A stretch of 64,000 nucleotides of DNA from Mesorhabditis belari (Eukaryota > Nematoda > Chromadorea > Rhabditida > Rhabditidae): NCBI GenBank assembly GCA_958450365.1, contig CAUEEP010000743.1, forward strand, positions 744,001 to 808,000, read 5' to 3'. A program made the position numbers and the translations under genes. Positions 25,223-36,427 of the stretch are shown here, one piece after another (within the stretch, counting starts at the first letter, position 1; every line of letters starts with the position of its first letter). The notes beneath the pieces were generated by a model. It was not told the DNA's origin. It worked only from the letters and a program-made list of their open reading frames with translations, and searched no databases.

Positions 25223-26964
25223 CCTTTGACAGTTCATTGAAAAGAAAAGAAACATTCAAAACCAATGAACTAATGAGATAATTCAAAACGAATAAAAACT
25301 TTGAACGAAAATAAACGAAAAAAGAGGGTAGTGCGCGACGTTTTGTGTAGAAATCTATGACTCCCAAGGGGTTTCCATGTATTCAATGGCCCGCTTCTCT
25401 ACTCACATTTACTCACATTCGATTAGGATGGCAAGCAATAGTTGTAAAGTGCAGGAAGCTCACGAGTACCAAGTTAGGACTCAAATTTTGACCTTAAACC
25501 TTAAACCTTAGACCTTTGACTCTCAAAAAGTTTTCCTTCGCTTTGTCGCAATAAGAAAAGCCGAATGTAAATCTCTCGTCGAAAGGGGAAAAATGGGGAG
25601 CGTGAATGGAGGCCATATTGCAAGAAAGGAAAAAAAACTCGTATCGGCATCTCCCTTCATCGTAGATCCAGAGATTAATGACCGGAACGCGTAAAAACTT
25701 GGTCGATTTCTGGGGGGTGAAAAATGGTGCCCGGGGCGCTATTTCTTCGTCTTTACCCTTGAAATCCCTTTTCTCAACCACCATCCTAGCTATTCGACTA
25801 AATTTTCTTCACACTTCACACTATTCTTTTATAGTTTTCCGGTATTATTATTCGAGCTTTCTTTTACTCACTCTTTCTAATTTTAACATTATATTTTACC
25901 ATACACAATTCAAGATACACATGTGGTTCATAAAAATTCAAAGCTTTACACATAGGGTCAGGTTTTGCGGTCTAGAGATTTGAATGGTCTAGAGAATGTA
26001 AGCTAAAACAACAACAAAAAATTTTGCAGAGTGTGGAAAAGCGGCGGGTAAAGTGTCTTTGATGAGAGCCGGAAAACGAGTTTTTTTTTTGGTGTAAACG
26101 AGAGAGAGAAAAATAAAGCGGAGAGTCCCGTGTGTGCCTACTACAAATGACCTTTTGTGTCACGATAAACGATGCCCAACCAATAAAATGGCGCCTTCAA
26201 ATGGCATTGGATAGCAAATCCGAATTGAAACAAGCAACTCAAATAGCGATAATTTGAAAGAAAGGCTAGATTTAGGAAGATTTCATTTTGTGAAAACTTT
26301 AACATCCAGATTTTCCTGGAAACAATGAAACTTCCTGGTATTTTCCTGGTAAACAATGAAACTGAACGAAAACAGTGCTGCTCTTTGTGTTCTTCTGGTT
26401 TAGAGGCTGAACAGAGCTGGCTGAACAAAATAATAATAAGGTAAACAAAATAGAATAAGGTAAGCAATGCTAATATGCAGAGATGCTAATCTAGCAGAAG
26501 AATATTTATGGGAACTTTGATTTCACAAAGAGGAAAGATGCCAAAGCAAGACAAGGAAAAGGGTTTGAGTGTATGGGAAAGAAAAGGAAATAGGTGAAAG
26601 AGAGGGAAAGAGAAAGAGCCGTGTGTCAACACGAGTCCCTTCCTCATTGTAGTAGAAATCGACATCCACACTGCGCAAATACACTCCGTCTTTCAATCCC
26701 TCACAATTAGTGCTCATCTGCAAGTTTGTCTTTCCTCTTGTTTTCTATTTTGAAATAAATCCTGGGTGGTAGAGAGTTTTGTGTGAAAATAATTTACAAG
26801 AGACGAACGGGCGTTGAGAAAACTTTTGAGAATTTTTCGACATCACCGCTTGGTCACGGATTTAATTGAATGTTTCAAAATTGTAAAGGGCAAGCAACCT
26901 ATCCATCTTTTTTTTGAGATTTATTCAAAGTTAATCCTACGGCTGAATTAACACAAGGCACACA
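25223..26964. other. gene-free stretch
   Basis: AT-rich, with purine-rich patches (26090-26110, 26530-26620) and a direct TTTCCTGGTAAACAATGAAAC duplication near 26310-26360. No supported gene. Confidence 0.4.
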
Positions 26965-27345
26965 TTAAGAGTTATCCACAAGATTATTGGAGGTGATTAA
27001 AATTTCTAACACGAAAGAACCTCTCTTTGAGTTAAAGAGAGGTTCTTTCGTGTTAGAAATTCTAATCACCTCCAATAATCTTGTGTATAACTCTTTTCCA
27101 ATGAGAAGTGCCAGAATTTGGAATCTACTCCCTAGAGTTTTGAGAGAGTCCAATAATCTTAAAGCATTTAAATTATCTGTAGATGATTTTGATCTTGCTA
27201 GTTGATTCTAGTTCTAGTTGATTCTTGGCTTTATCTGTGCTACTTAATTATTAAATACATTCGATCGTGTTGCTTTCTATTGATCCTTTTTGTGTGTATG
27301 TGCATGGATTCATGTGTATTAATCTTTGCGCTCCTTTATTTCTTT
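26965..27345 (+). mobile_element. 5'-truncated LINE tail with inverted 5' end
   Basis: 27033-27204 (stop TAG at 27202-27204) encodes the C-terminus of a non-LTR reverse transcriptase (RSARIWNLLPRVLRESNNLK, the usual R..WN.LP motif). The preceding 64 bp (26969-27032) are an almost perfect inverted copy of 27033-27093. This gives a tight hairpin of the kind produced by twin priming or inverted insertion. The 3' untranslated part resembles that at about 48840-48985. Confidence 0.72.
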
Positions 27346-27409
27346 ATTTCCTGAACAGATTGTTGTTGAGGTTGTTTTCATGATCTTTTTGTGAAAAGGT
27401 AATATTTCA

Positions 27410-27765
27410 GTTTTGTTTTTAGTTTAGCACGAAAATTCGGTGAATAATTGAAGTCAGAAAAAAAAGAGTTGAAGACAAAGAGAAATGGCGCGACGCAGCT
27501 TTGCATACAAAATGAAATTGAAGACGATCATCCATTGAATGGTAATGAGAAAGCCATTTTCTAAATAACTAAATCGTTTTCTTTTTTCAAATTCACTTTA
27601 CATAAAAGAATGCTAAAAGAAAGGTTATGACCTAATTCTTGGAAAGATTAAATATTGGAAAAGGTGAATCATTTAGTTTTGTTTTTAATTTAGCACGAAA
27701 ATTCTGTGAATAATTGAAGTCAGAAAAAAAAGAGTTGAAGACAAAGAGAAATGGCTCGACGCAGC
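27410..27765. repeat. direct repeat, 90-bp units 265 bp apart
   Basis: About 27410-27500 and 27676-27765 are nearly identical (CAGTTTTGTTTTTAGTTTAG, then GAAGTCAGAAAAAAAAGAGT, GACGCAGCT). This may be a partial tandem duplication of a unit of about 265 bp. Confidence 0.75.
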
Positions 27766-28540
27766 TGCAAAGCTGCTGTGAATCATCAAAGATTCACAGA
27801 TTCACAGATTCACAGCAGATTTGAGTGATCGATCAATGAATGATATGAACAAATCTCTAAAAGATATTCTCTAAAAGACAAAGGGACATATTAGAGAAGA
27901 AAGTTTTGAGAAATAAAGAGATGTGCGAGTAAATGAAGAATAAAAGGGGTTTATAGGCAGGGCAGGGGCGGGGGGCACGTGCGCAAACAGCAATCCCCTT
28001 TCCTCTACACTTTCCGACACTTCTTTGATAAGCGACACGTCCATGCACTCTTTCTTTACTCTCTTTTAGAAATTCCTCTCTTACTCATTGTCAAGCCTAA
28101 GAATTAGTTTCGTTTAAGTTTATCGGTTTAAAAGATTTTTTAGAAAAAAAAACTTGGATATCTGAAAGTGTGTTCGTTTTCTATTTGTTATTTGTTATTT
28201 TGTTATTTTGTTATTTTGTTATTTGCTATTCAAAAAGCATTAAATTTTAAACCCATCAACAAACAGTGAAGACAGTATTTTGAGTGGTAGTTGATTCTCG
28301 TGAATCAACGATTTTTTTCATTGTTGACGAGCGATGAAAGCGTAATCGTAAAATGAGATCTTTCGTTGATCGATACGGCCAACCGAAAATGCTTATCTGA
28401 AAGCTTTTTTTAAAAAATATTTAATCTAATTTTATAGCTAAAATGTTTATAGACAAAAGAACATTGGATTACTGTAATTTTAGTCGAAAGAGATGGAATT
28501 TGGTGTAGTTAGTTTTTTTTTGGGTATCTTTTAAAAGCAT
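27766..28540. other. gene-free stretch
   Basis: Contains an ATTCACAG triplication at about 27790-27815 and a TTTTGTTA array at about 28185-28230. No gene is supported. Confidence 0.4.
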
Positions 28541-28808
28541 ATCGTAAATACTGTAATAGTACCCGACCCCCATAATGACGGTGCGGAGTGTTGCGTAGTC
28601 TAGCTTTGAACGAGTTTTTCTCGACATTCGTTTATGCTACAATGCGCGCTTAGGTATCAAAGAATAACTGAGATTCAGGGCTATTTTTTGATACCAAAGA
28701 CGCATTTTTTAAAAGTACGGGCGCTTTGAAAAAAATGAAATACTAAAAAACTTTTGCGACTACGCGACTGTACGAGGCGGGCTGGGGTACTATTACAGTA
28801 TTTACGGT
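28541..28808. mobile_element. MITE of the TACCGTAAATACTGTAATAGTA family
   Basis: Ends ATCGTAAATACTGTAATAGT and ACTATTACAGTATTTACGGT. The inside carries GTGCGGAGTGTTGCGTAGTC, GAACGAGTTTTTCTCGACA and a hairpin with TATTTTTTGATACC. The same sequence, inverted, occurs at 42520-42783 and 61974-62242. Lies just past the 3' end of the GPCR gene. Confidence 0.85.
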
Positions 28809-28844
28809 AAGGAATACAGTCAAACAAAAGGCAACTTTAAGTTT

Positions 28845-31800
28845 TCAATTTTCAACGACGCTTACCAGAGTTGATCGATACATTTGACTGCAATAGGCGA
28901 AAAAGAAAAGATTCAACTGTATGTAAACGACTTGCAAAAGATTGATGATAAGTGTCACCACTCCATACCATTGTTCATCATTTAGCTATAAATTTTTTCC
29001 AAGTAGTTAAGTATAGATATCAAAAAAAAAACGAGTACATCATCCGTGTACAAATAGTCGACAATACAATACGGCCAATTGAACATCACGTATGAGATGG
29101 CGAGAACGGCACAAATTTTCGAGATTGTCTAAGAAAAAATTGACATGTGAAATAAAAAAAATTTTCTTTTTTACCGTATGATTGCGAATCCATTCGACTT
29201 TAATTTCTCCAGTCATTCCCAATGTTTCTTCTTTATAAGAACGCTTGATTTCTTCAAGTTTTCGAATATTGGAATAGCTAAAAAAATCGATACTTATGAG
29301 GTAATAAAGGCAAAGAAATTGTGGCGAATAGCCACTAAAAAGTGGCCTAACTCTGACAGCCTAAAAATTGGAAAAGTATTGCGGAAATCCGTGCGCCTTC
29401 ATTCTATTTCGCGTCCCAAATCATTTATTGTTTTGTAGCTTGTTAGCTGAATATCTTGTGTTAAAGCCTATATAAAGAAACTGCTGTTCGATTTGACGCG
29501 TTTTGGGGTAGGCTAGTTTCCGCAACATTTTTTGCGCAACTCACCATAATTTTCTTTTAAATGGACCAATCTTTATGATTTTGGTTTCATTTTGTAGATC
29601 TCAATAAGTGCAACAAAATGAAACCAAAATCATAAAGATTGGCCGACTTAGAAGAAAGTTATGGCGAGTTGCGCAAACGACCCAGTTGCGCAAATGACCC
29701 TGTTGCGCAAATAAAATGGCGGAAATTAGCCTACCCCCGTTTTTACTTATTTTCTGCTTTCCTTTCATCGTGTGAAAGTTGTGTCCTAATTAGGACGAAA
29801 TTGTTTCTGTTTTTGTCGTCGCTTTTAATTCAATTGTCGATTTTGTGTGAAGATTGCTCAAGTGAGAGCCCAAAAATTCCGAGTCAGTCGGCTATTGAAT
29901 AAAGTGTCGTAATTCAAGTGAGATCAGGTATCTCGAAACAAGAAATAACGTGTCTTGAGTGACGAGTACCAACCAAGCACGCAAAGAATATTTCTTTACA
30001 GAAATGAATGGCAAAGGAATTGAACTCTCGACCTTCTGCTTATCAGATAGCAGATGCTCTACCATTCAGCTCTAAGCTTTCTTTCTTAATGAAGAAATAA
30101 GAAAGAAAGAGAAAGATAAGAAAGAGAAAGAAAGAGAAAGAAAGGAAAACTTTTGAAACTAAACCTCAGAACAATCATCGCTATTCCAGCAAAAACATAC
30201 TGCTCAAGATAAACCATGATTCGCCACGTTGTATAATACCAAGTTCGACTGATCTGTGGAATAAAGTTTAGCATTTTTAGTCTATACTCACCGTTGTGTT
30301 CTCCTCAATATCATTGTCTTCAGTAACTCGATTGAATGGTATCCAACGCAGGCAAAAAATCATCCCGAGAATACAACTTCCAATGATCAGCCCCCATCTT
30401 GTCTAAAATCAAAAAGACATATCTCGGCAATCGCGGACGTTATAGCCGACTGGCTAAGGGCACCGTATCTTCCTCGGGAGCCCAAGGGTTCAATCCCAGT
30501 TCAATATTAGTTCTTTTTTCCCTATACTTTTTCTTCCCTACATTTAGGGCTTACTAGGGCTACTTTCCGATTTACACCTAGAGCCTAGACATAGTTTTTC
30601 TGGTGCAATTTTTTGCGCTGATTCCGAATATCTAGGTCGTTTGGGGATGACGTGTTGAAATTCGCAAGATATTCATCTCCAAAGTTTATCCAGGATTTTT
30701 GAGCATGGCTTTTTTCGACCATGGATAGTCAAATTGCTTTTGCGTAGGTGTGAAAAAGTGGGTTCGTGGCCTACTGGTAAGTGTGCTTTCCATTAGTTCT
30801 TTGCTTTCTGTTTAGTGATGTAGAAATCCTAACTAACTAAACAATTTTAGGTTATTTTTCTTGTTTTGGACTTCTAGAAAATTGGTAACAAATGAACAAA
30901 AAGACAAGAAAGACTGTGTAAACCTTTGGAGATGAATATCTTGCGAATTTCAACACGTTATCCCCAAACGACCTAGATGTTCGGAGTCAGCGCAAAAAAT
31001 TGCCCCAGAAAAACTATGCCTAGGCTCTAGGTGTAAATCGGAAAGCATCCCTAGTAACAAATTTCAACACATCATCCCCAAATGATCCAGATTTATGGAA
31101 CGCGAAAAAATTGCACCAAAAAAACTATGCCTAGGTGTAAAAGCATTTCTAGTTAGGGCTTGCGCATTTTTTTTGTATCACATTATTCATGGATAGAAAT
31201 GGATTCTTTTTTGAATTCACTACCCTTACCCGTCTTCTCACAAACGTGTGTCTATAGTAGATCGGACGATTCAGTGCCACATAACGATCGATACACAAAG
31301 CAATGATCAAAAAGCCATACGAGGCCATGAAAGTGTTCACCTAAGCAAGCTTTTATTATTTTTAAATTTCAAAATAAGTTCAAAACAATTTCAAAAGCAA
31401 AGTTAAACTCACCAAAAACAACCAGATATGTGCTCGAAACCATGCAGCCGACTCGCTCACTCCAACCATACACAAATCAACGAGACATCCAAGCAGCAAG
31501 AATAAATGAGTCAAAAATGCAAGGACTCCCTATTTTATTGTACAACTTCATACAACTTCATACAATTTCTTTTTTCTCTTTTTCTTTTTACCTGTCCAAG
31601 AAGCAGCTCGTAACTTCGAGCTTTTTTCATCAATTTGATGTAAACAAGTATCCCGATATGGATTGAATTCAGAATGATACCAATTGTTGAGGCAGCCATG
31701 TCGAAAATTCTGAAACTAATTTTAAAACCAAAATTTACCAAATTTATTTTTCCCAAACCTCTTTGTTTTAAAAACATTATTAATAGAAAGACAATAGTAA

Positions 31801-31916
31801 TCAACTGGGAAATCGACGGGTCCAAGAGTCGAGGAAAACTCGTCCGAATCCAATGTACTTTGAGAGACGGACGATTCGATGGAATGATAGTAAAAGGGAA
31901 GCATTCTCACTTCCAA
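28845..31916 (-). CDS. rhodopsin-like seven-transmembrane receptor (GPCR)
   Basis: Nine exons join in phase from ATG 31916 to TGA 28845. The N-terminal exon (31916-31759) encodes a Ser-rich extracellular part. TM1 is in 31709-31592 (STIGIILNSIHIGILVYIKL), TM2 in about 31531-31413 (VLAFLTHLFLLLGCLVDLCM) and TM3 in 31340-31230 with the arrestin/G-protein motif IALCIDRYVALNRPIYYR. TM4 is in about 30402-30292 (GLIIGSCILGMIFCL). TM5 (VYLEQYVFAGIAMIVL), a charged third loop, TM6 (ISKICAVLAISYVMFNWPYC) and TM7 (VVTLIINLLQVVYIQLNLF) follow. DRY is intact; the TM7 NPxxY is not recognisable. Ligand unknown. The stop follows a good donor-like GTAAGC, so the C-terminus could be longer. Large introns hold foldbacks and two tRNA-like sequences. 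Confidence 0.82.
29505..29737. repeat. foldback repeat in a GPCR intron
   Basis: Left arm GTAGGCTAGTTTCCGC...GGACCAATCTTTATGATTTT and right arm complement AAAATCATAAAGATTGGCC...GCGGAAATTAGCCTAC; the right arm also repeats GTTGCGCAAATGACC-like units. Confidence 0.75.
30006..30081 (-). pseudogene. tRNA-like sequence in a GPCR intron
   Basis: Read on the minus strand it has a D-arm/A-box-like GAGCTGAATGGTAGAGCA, a perfect 6-bp anticodon stem (TCTGCT/AGCAGA) with an 8-nt loop, and a B-box-like GAGTTCAATTCC. About five of seven acceptor pairs can form. The oversized loop and weak T-stem argue for a pseudogene or tRNA-derived repeat. Confidence 0.45.
30432..30512 (+). pseudogene. class II (Ser/Leu-like) tRNA-like sequence in a GPCR intron
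   Basis: TTATAGCCGACTGGCTAAGG resembles the A box of Ser/Leu tRNAs and GGGTTCAATCCC is a good B box. The T-stem beyond two G-C pairs and the acceptor stem do not pair well. Probably degenerate or tRNA-derived. Confidence 0.4.
30551..31160. repeat. foldback repeat with third partial copy, GPCR intron
   Basis: Arms at about 30551-30690 and 30918-31058 are inverted copies (CTTTCCGATTTACACCTAGA, TTTTTTGCGCTGATTCCGA). A third, shorter copy in the orientation of the right arm runs to about 31160. Confidence 0.75.
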
Positions 31917-32490
31917 TTATCACCTAATAAAGATCAATGATTTCATTTGTTTAAAAATATCAGTTAGGAATCAATATTTTGATGAAAGGAGTGGTGAAAG
32001 ATGACGTGAACGATGCTCCCCTTCACCCTCCTCGGTTCGCCCTTCTTGCATTGATTATCGGACGAAGGGGGTAAATTCAAAGAAGCGCCTCAAAATCTAA
32101 CATGGCTCGGCAAACATATCGCTTTCCCTTTCTTGCCTCTTTATGACCACAATTTTTCGGATTTTGTTGACAAAATCTTCTGATTTCTGATTTTTCGTGA
32201 ATCACTGAATTAGTAAATGTTTATTTTCAAATGACTAGTGATTTCAAGGAGTTAAATCAAAAGGATCGGTCAGGATTATGATGGAAAAAGTTGCTGAAAG
32301 CTAAAGCTGTTGAAATCTAGAGCTAGAGATGGATATTGCTTTAGAATCAGCACAAAAATCGTGGAAATACAGTTGACAAAACTATTCAACAAAAGAAAAT
32401 TATCTGAGTTTAACGGAACAAAAAAAACAACAGAATATGATTTGGTTAGGCTCTAGCTGAGCTTGAGTTTCTTGAGAATTCTGTAATCAA
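31917..32490. other. gap upstream of the GPCR gene and 3' of the coiled-coil gene
   Basis: 574 bp; a C-rich patch (CTCCCCTTCACCCTCCTCGG, about 32014-32033) could be promoter-proximal. No other feature is seen. Confidence 0.35.
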
Positions 32491-33632
32491 TCAACTTTCA
32501 TCTTTCGGTACAACAAAGAGATCATTTGTGAATAGTTGCTTTACACCAATCTCGTACTCTTTCGATGAGCTTTTCGCGGGATTTTGTTCCAATGATTCGC
32601 TCGGTTTCATCAAATCGATTCTCCTCTCATTCTCCGTCCATTTCTTTGATGTCCCTGAAATGATAGCTTTACTTTTTCGAATCTTTAAAAGCTCACCTTT
32701 TAGCAACTGATTTTCGATTTTTGCTCCATCATAAAGCAATTTGAAACTGTCTCTTTGTGTTCGGATTTGTAAAAGCTAAAGTTTTTTTTTTTAAAAAGAA
32801 TTCTTTTCTTTTGAATTAAACCTGTTCTTTCAAATCTTTAATGATTCGATCTCTTGCTTCCAAACGTTGATGAAGATCTAATACCTAGAAAACAAAATAT
32901 AAACAGTTGAACGACTTTTTCCATACCAAAAACTTATACTCGTCATTGTCGAATTTGATTTGGATATTGCTGCTTTGATTTATCGACGAGTCGTATGATT
33001 TAAGTGAGAGAGCCTCTCGAAGCTTTGATCGTGATGGGCAAATTTCGGAAGAAGTGTTTACTCTGGAAAAATTCATTGTAATTTTAAAGTTATGAAATCA
33101 GATACAGTCGAATTTTTGATAAAACGAATTTGAAATTCTAAAACGTGTCCAAAATTTGTGCCTAACTGCCCCAGCCAAATGCAATCAGCCGCGGTCGAGG
33201 GCAAAATTTGAAGGCACATTTTGGGTTGGTTAGATCGAAGTTCGACTGTAATTGCAAATTGCAAATGTTTATTTTGCGAACGAATTTCAATGCTCTGTTT
33301 TCAAATTTCACTCACCGTTTTTGCCCAATCTTTAAGAGGTCCTCTTTTGTGGTTTCTCGTGCTGTGCATTCCATTTGAGCATTCGAAAAGTTGCTCTATA
33401 AATTCGACTTGAAAAATTCCCAAATATTTTTAGATTTAAGAATTGTTGAACGATTGTGATTAAACTGTTTTTACAATTCTTGAGTTTTAGAAAACATTCA
33501 CCGTTAAACTATTCTACAATTCAAGAATAGTTTTGAACAGTTCAAGAAGAGTCAAGAAGTCTACAATAGAAAAGTTTAACGACTCACCGAAATGGTCGAG
33601 CTGGTGCTGGGTTTGTTTTGAAATAAATCCAT
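32491..33632 (-). CDS. small coiled-coil protein, unrecognised
   Basis: Six exons in phase: 33632-33588, 33395-33316, 33062-32927, 32884-32822, 32775-32697 and 32654-32491 (TGA). The product is about 189 residues. The middle (VLDLHQRLEARDRIIKDLKE and QLLQIRTQRDSFKLLYDGAK) has the heptad pattern of a coiled coil. The N-terminal part is Ser/Thr-rich and the tail is charged, ending VVPKDES. No signal peptide or membrane segment. I do not recognise the family. Phase consistency across five introns makes the gene itself credible. Confidence 0.65.
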
Positions 33633-34023
33633 GAAATACGGAAAGAAAGAAGATAATTTTCAAGGAAATATTCTAATAATAGATAAATGAAACAAATGGA
33701 TAGTTTCAATAAGTGAGAAGGGATGCTGGTGTGGCGGGCGGAGAGGGATGACCTTGAGACACTCGTCCTTTCCACCATGCCCAGCCTAGCCTTGAATTTC
33801 CCTTGGTCAAGGACGCCGATCCCTCTCAGCACAAGCAGAGTTTTTTTTTTACTCTGTTCTCTGTTGTTCAAAAAATGTTGTCTCACTAGAGTCACAATCT
33901 AGATAATTTCCTAGAGTTTTTTTTGTTCTCTGACAGGTGAAACTTGTGATAAGACGAAAATAAAACAAAATAAAACTGATTTTTTTGCAAAAGCCCTTTG
34001 AATTTAAAGGATTTTTCAATTTT
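33633..34023. other. upstream region of the coiled-coil gene
   Basis: About 390 bp with no supported exon. Contains the pyrimidine/purine-rich stretch around 33720-33760. Confidence 0.35.
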
Positions 34024-34115
34024 CATTAGATAAAGTCCGTAAGATGGCTTCATAAGGCGTAAGATGAAAGGTACTGGGTGGCAGGGTGGATAGGTTTGCT
34101 TTGCTCTTATCTTAC
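34024..34115 (+). repeat. direct repeat unit B (copy 1)
   Basis: AGATAAAGTCCGTAAGATGG, then GGTACTGGGTGGCAGGGTGG. A second copy lies at about 35048-35122, between two copies of unit A. Confidence 0.75.
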
Positions 34116-34180
34116 GGTTCTTTGCAATCCTGGTTTGATACTCACCCGCGCAAAAGATTTTTTAAGCTTTTGCTTTTTTT

Positions 34181-34597
34181 TGTCAGATTTACTTTTCCGA
34201 CTATATATCAACTTTTTAGGTAGAGTTTTTCATATGCAGTGCATGCAAAAAATGATAAAAAATTGTAACATACAGTACTGGACAATGAGATATCATATTT
34301 GAAAATATTTTCATCATTTTCGCGCGTCTATAACTCCCTTGTCTTTGAGTTTAAACTATTAGTGTTATACATTTTCTGAAAGCTCTTTTCAAGGGCTACA
34401 CAATGGTAATATTAATATTTAGAAATACGGTAAAGACAAGGGAGTTACAGACGCGCGAAAGTGACGATCGTTTTTCAAATATGATATTTCATTGTCCAGT
34501 AGTGTATGTTACAATTTTTTATCATTTTTTGCATGCACTGCATATGAAAAACTCTACCTAAAAAGTTGATATATAGTCGGAAAATTAAATCTGACAA
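34181..34597. mobile_element. nested foldback elements
   Basis: Outer arms TGTCAGATTTACTTTTCCGA...GGTAGAGTTTTTCATATGCA (34181-34270) and complement (34506-34597). Inside lies a complete inner foldback, about 34272-34505, with ends TACTGGACAATGA / CATTGTCCAGTA and a core with GCGCGTCTATAACTCCCTTG. The inner element also occurs at 42283-42520. Confidence 0.82.
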
Positions 34598-34978
34598 AAT
34601 CTGACAATATGATATTTCATTGTCCAGTAGTGTACGTGCTTATCCACTCTGCCATCAAGTTTGCCATCATTAACATCAATTTTGAGGAAACCGTCTTTAC
34701 GGATTTTATTTTTAAAGTCGTTAAAAACGAAAAATACTCTAAATCCAAAGTGCTTTTACAAAAAACACTATTGCTATTGCAAAAACAGATTTCCCTATCG
34801 TCTTCAGCTTAGTCGATAGGCGTTTTTTTTTTCTTGATTTTTAGACCGAAATCCCACCATTAGGTTCTTGTTGATTTCCTTGTGAGATCACTCTTTAGCG
34901 TGTTTATGTTTTTTTTTAATCTACAAATCTTACAAATTGCAACTTTGATGGGATATTTGGTGGAAAATAAATTGAAAC
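34598..34978. other. gene-free stretch
   Basis: Starts with a fragment of the foldback end (ATGATATTTCATTGTCCAGT at about 34609-34628). No gene is supported. Confidence 0.4.
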
Positions 34979-35190
34979 CGTTCGAGCACCATGAAAACTG
35001 CAGTCAGACACTAATGAGCAAACATATGCAGGGCATAAAAAAAGTCATGAGATAAAGTCCGTAAGATGGCTTCATCTGAAAGGTACTGGGTGGCAGGGTG
35101 GATAGGTTCTTTGCTCTTATCTTCGTTCGAGCACCATCAAAACTGCAGTCAGACACTAATGAGCAAACAGCAGGGCATAAAAAAAGTCAA
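34979..35190. repeat. A-B-A direct repeat arrangement
   Basis: Unit A (GTTCGAGCACCATGAAAACT, GCAGTCAGACACTAATGAGC) occurs at about 34979-35047 and about 35124-35190, flanking unit B at 35048-35122. The two A copies differ by a few bases and a short indel. Confidence 0.75.
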
Positions 35191-35554
35191 ACTAAATTCA
35201 CCCAAGCCATTCTTTCCTCCATATTCCAATATTTCTAAAAGTCGTTGATCGATTGACCCACATGTTCAGGGAAAAAGCAATTTGAGAACGAGAGAGAGAG
35301 AGAGGTGGAAAGTGGGGACTACTAAAAGTGAATGTGGCTGGGGGACAAAGGCAACAAAAAAATGAAACGATCAGGCAGCTGCTGGTGAGAGGAAAAAAAC
35401 GAACGAAGGAAGGATTGACCCTTTCCCCCAACAAAAAACAACTCAACTTTACCCCCCATTCATTTTTAGCCACCGATTTTTCTTAAACCCAACAAACACT
35501 TTTTGAAAATGGCACCGGTGAGTGAGAAATCTTTCTCTCTTGTCTATTTGGGAC
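35191..35554. other. gene-free stretch
   Basis: Holds a (GA)n run at 35290-35303 and no supported gene. Confidence 0.4.
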
Positions 35555-36204
35555 TACCGTATTTCTTCGAATAGAAGACCGGGTAAAGAGTATCATCGCG
35601 TACTCCTGCGTAGCAGCCCTTTTTAAAATTTCTTTTCTGCATAAAAGCTTTCAATCAAGTGCTATAGAGCTGGAAAATGGCTCAAAAATCTGTTAGCTCA
35701 TGTGGTATTTTTGAGCCATTTTCCAGCTCTATAGCACTTGATTGAAAGCATTTTTTCTCTATTAGTGGGGTCCCCCCTATTTTTCAACCCTTCCAGACCC
35801 CACTATTAGAGAGGACCCCACTATTAGAGAAATTTAAAAGAACATAAAACCAAAGTTTTAAATTAAAAAGATATCAATTTTTCTCCGAAATTCTTGACAA
35901 AACAAGTTTGGCTTCATATTTTATTTAGCTTTAACCGTAACAAAACATTAACAAACAGTAAAAGAACTAATCCAAGAGATCAACAATTGATGTATCACTT
36001 TCGTTACCAATATCTTCTTCCAATTCGAGAGGACCCCACTATTTTTTCAACCCCCCTCCAGACGACCCCACTATTAGAGAGGACCCCACTATTAGAGAGG
36101 ACCCCACTAATAGAGTAAATACGGTATGCAGAAAAGAGATTTTAAAAAGGCAGGAGTACGCGATGATACTCTTTACCCGGTCTTCTATTCGAAGAAATAC
36201 GGTA
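35555..36204. mobile_element. large foldback with a second foldback inside
   Basis: Outer ends TACCGTATTTCTTCGAATAG and CTATTCGAAGAAATACGGTA, with arms extending through GGGTAAAGAGTATCATCGCG. Inside, about 35648-35749 is a separate perfect-looking hairpin (GCTATAGAGCTGGAAAATGG / complement). 35760-36115 carries repeated GGACCCCACTATTAGAGA motifs. The ends belong to the TACCGTATTT group seen elsewhere in the window. Confidence 0.82.
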
Positions 36205-36427
36205 TTTTAATCAAACTGACAGTCGAGTTACCTTTTCTGGAATTGTAAACTCATGCAAATAGGAAATGTAGACATTTAAAGATTACACTTCAAAACACTT
36301 CAAAACAAAAAGAAGGTTCCATTGAAATACTCTAGCGTCATGCGAATGATCAACGAGTCAATTTGCCGTTCACTTGTCGCCTTGCTCAACCTCTTCAGGT
36401 TTTGTTTTTTTAGTTGATCTGTAAAGA
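36205..36427 (+). promoter_or_regulatory. upstream region of the galectin gene
   Basis: 223 bp without a repeat. TTTTTTTAGTTGATCTGTAA just before the ATG could include a splice or trans-splice acceptor. Confidence 0.35.
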
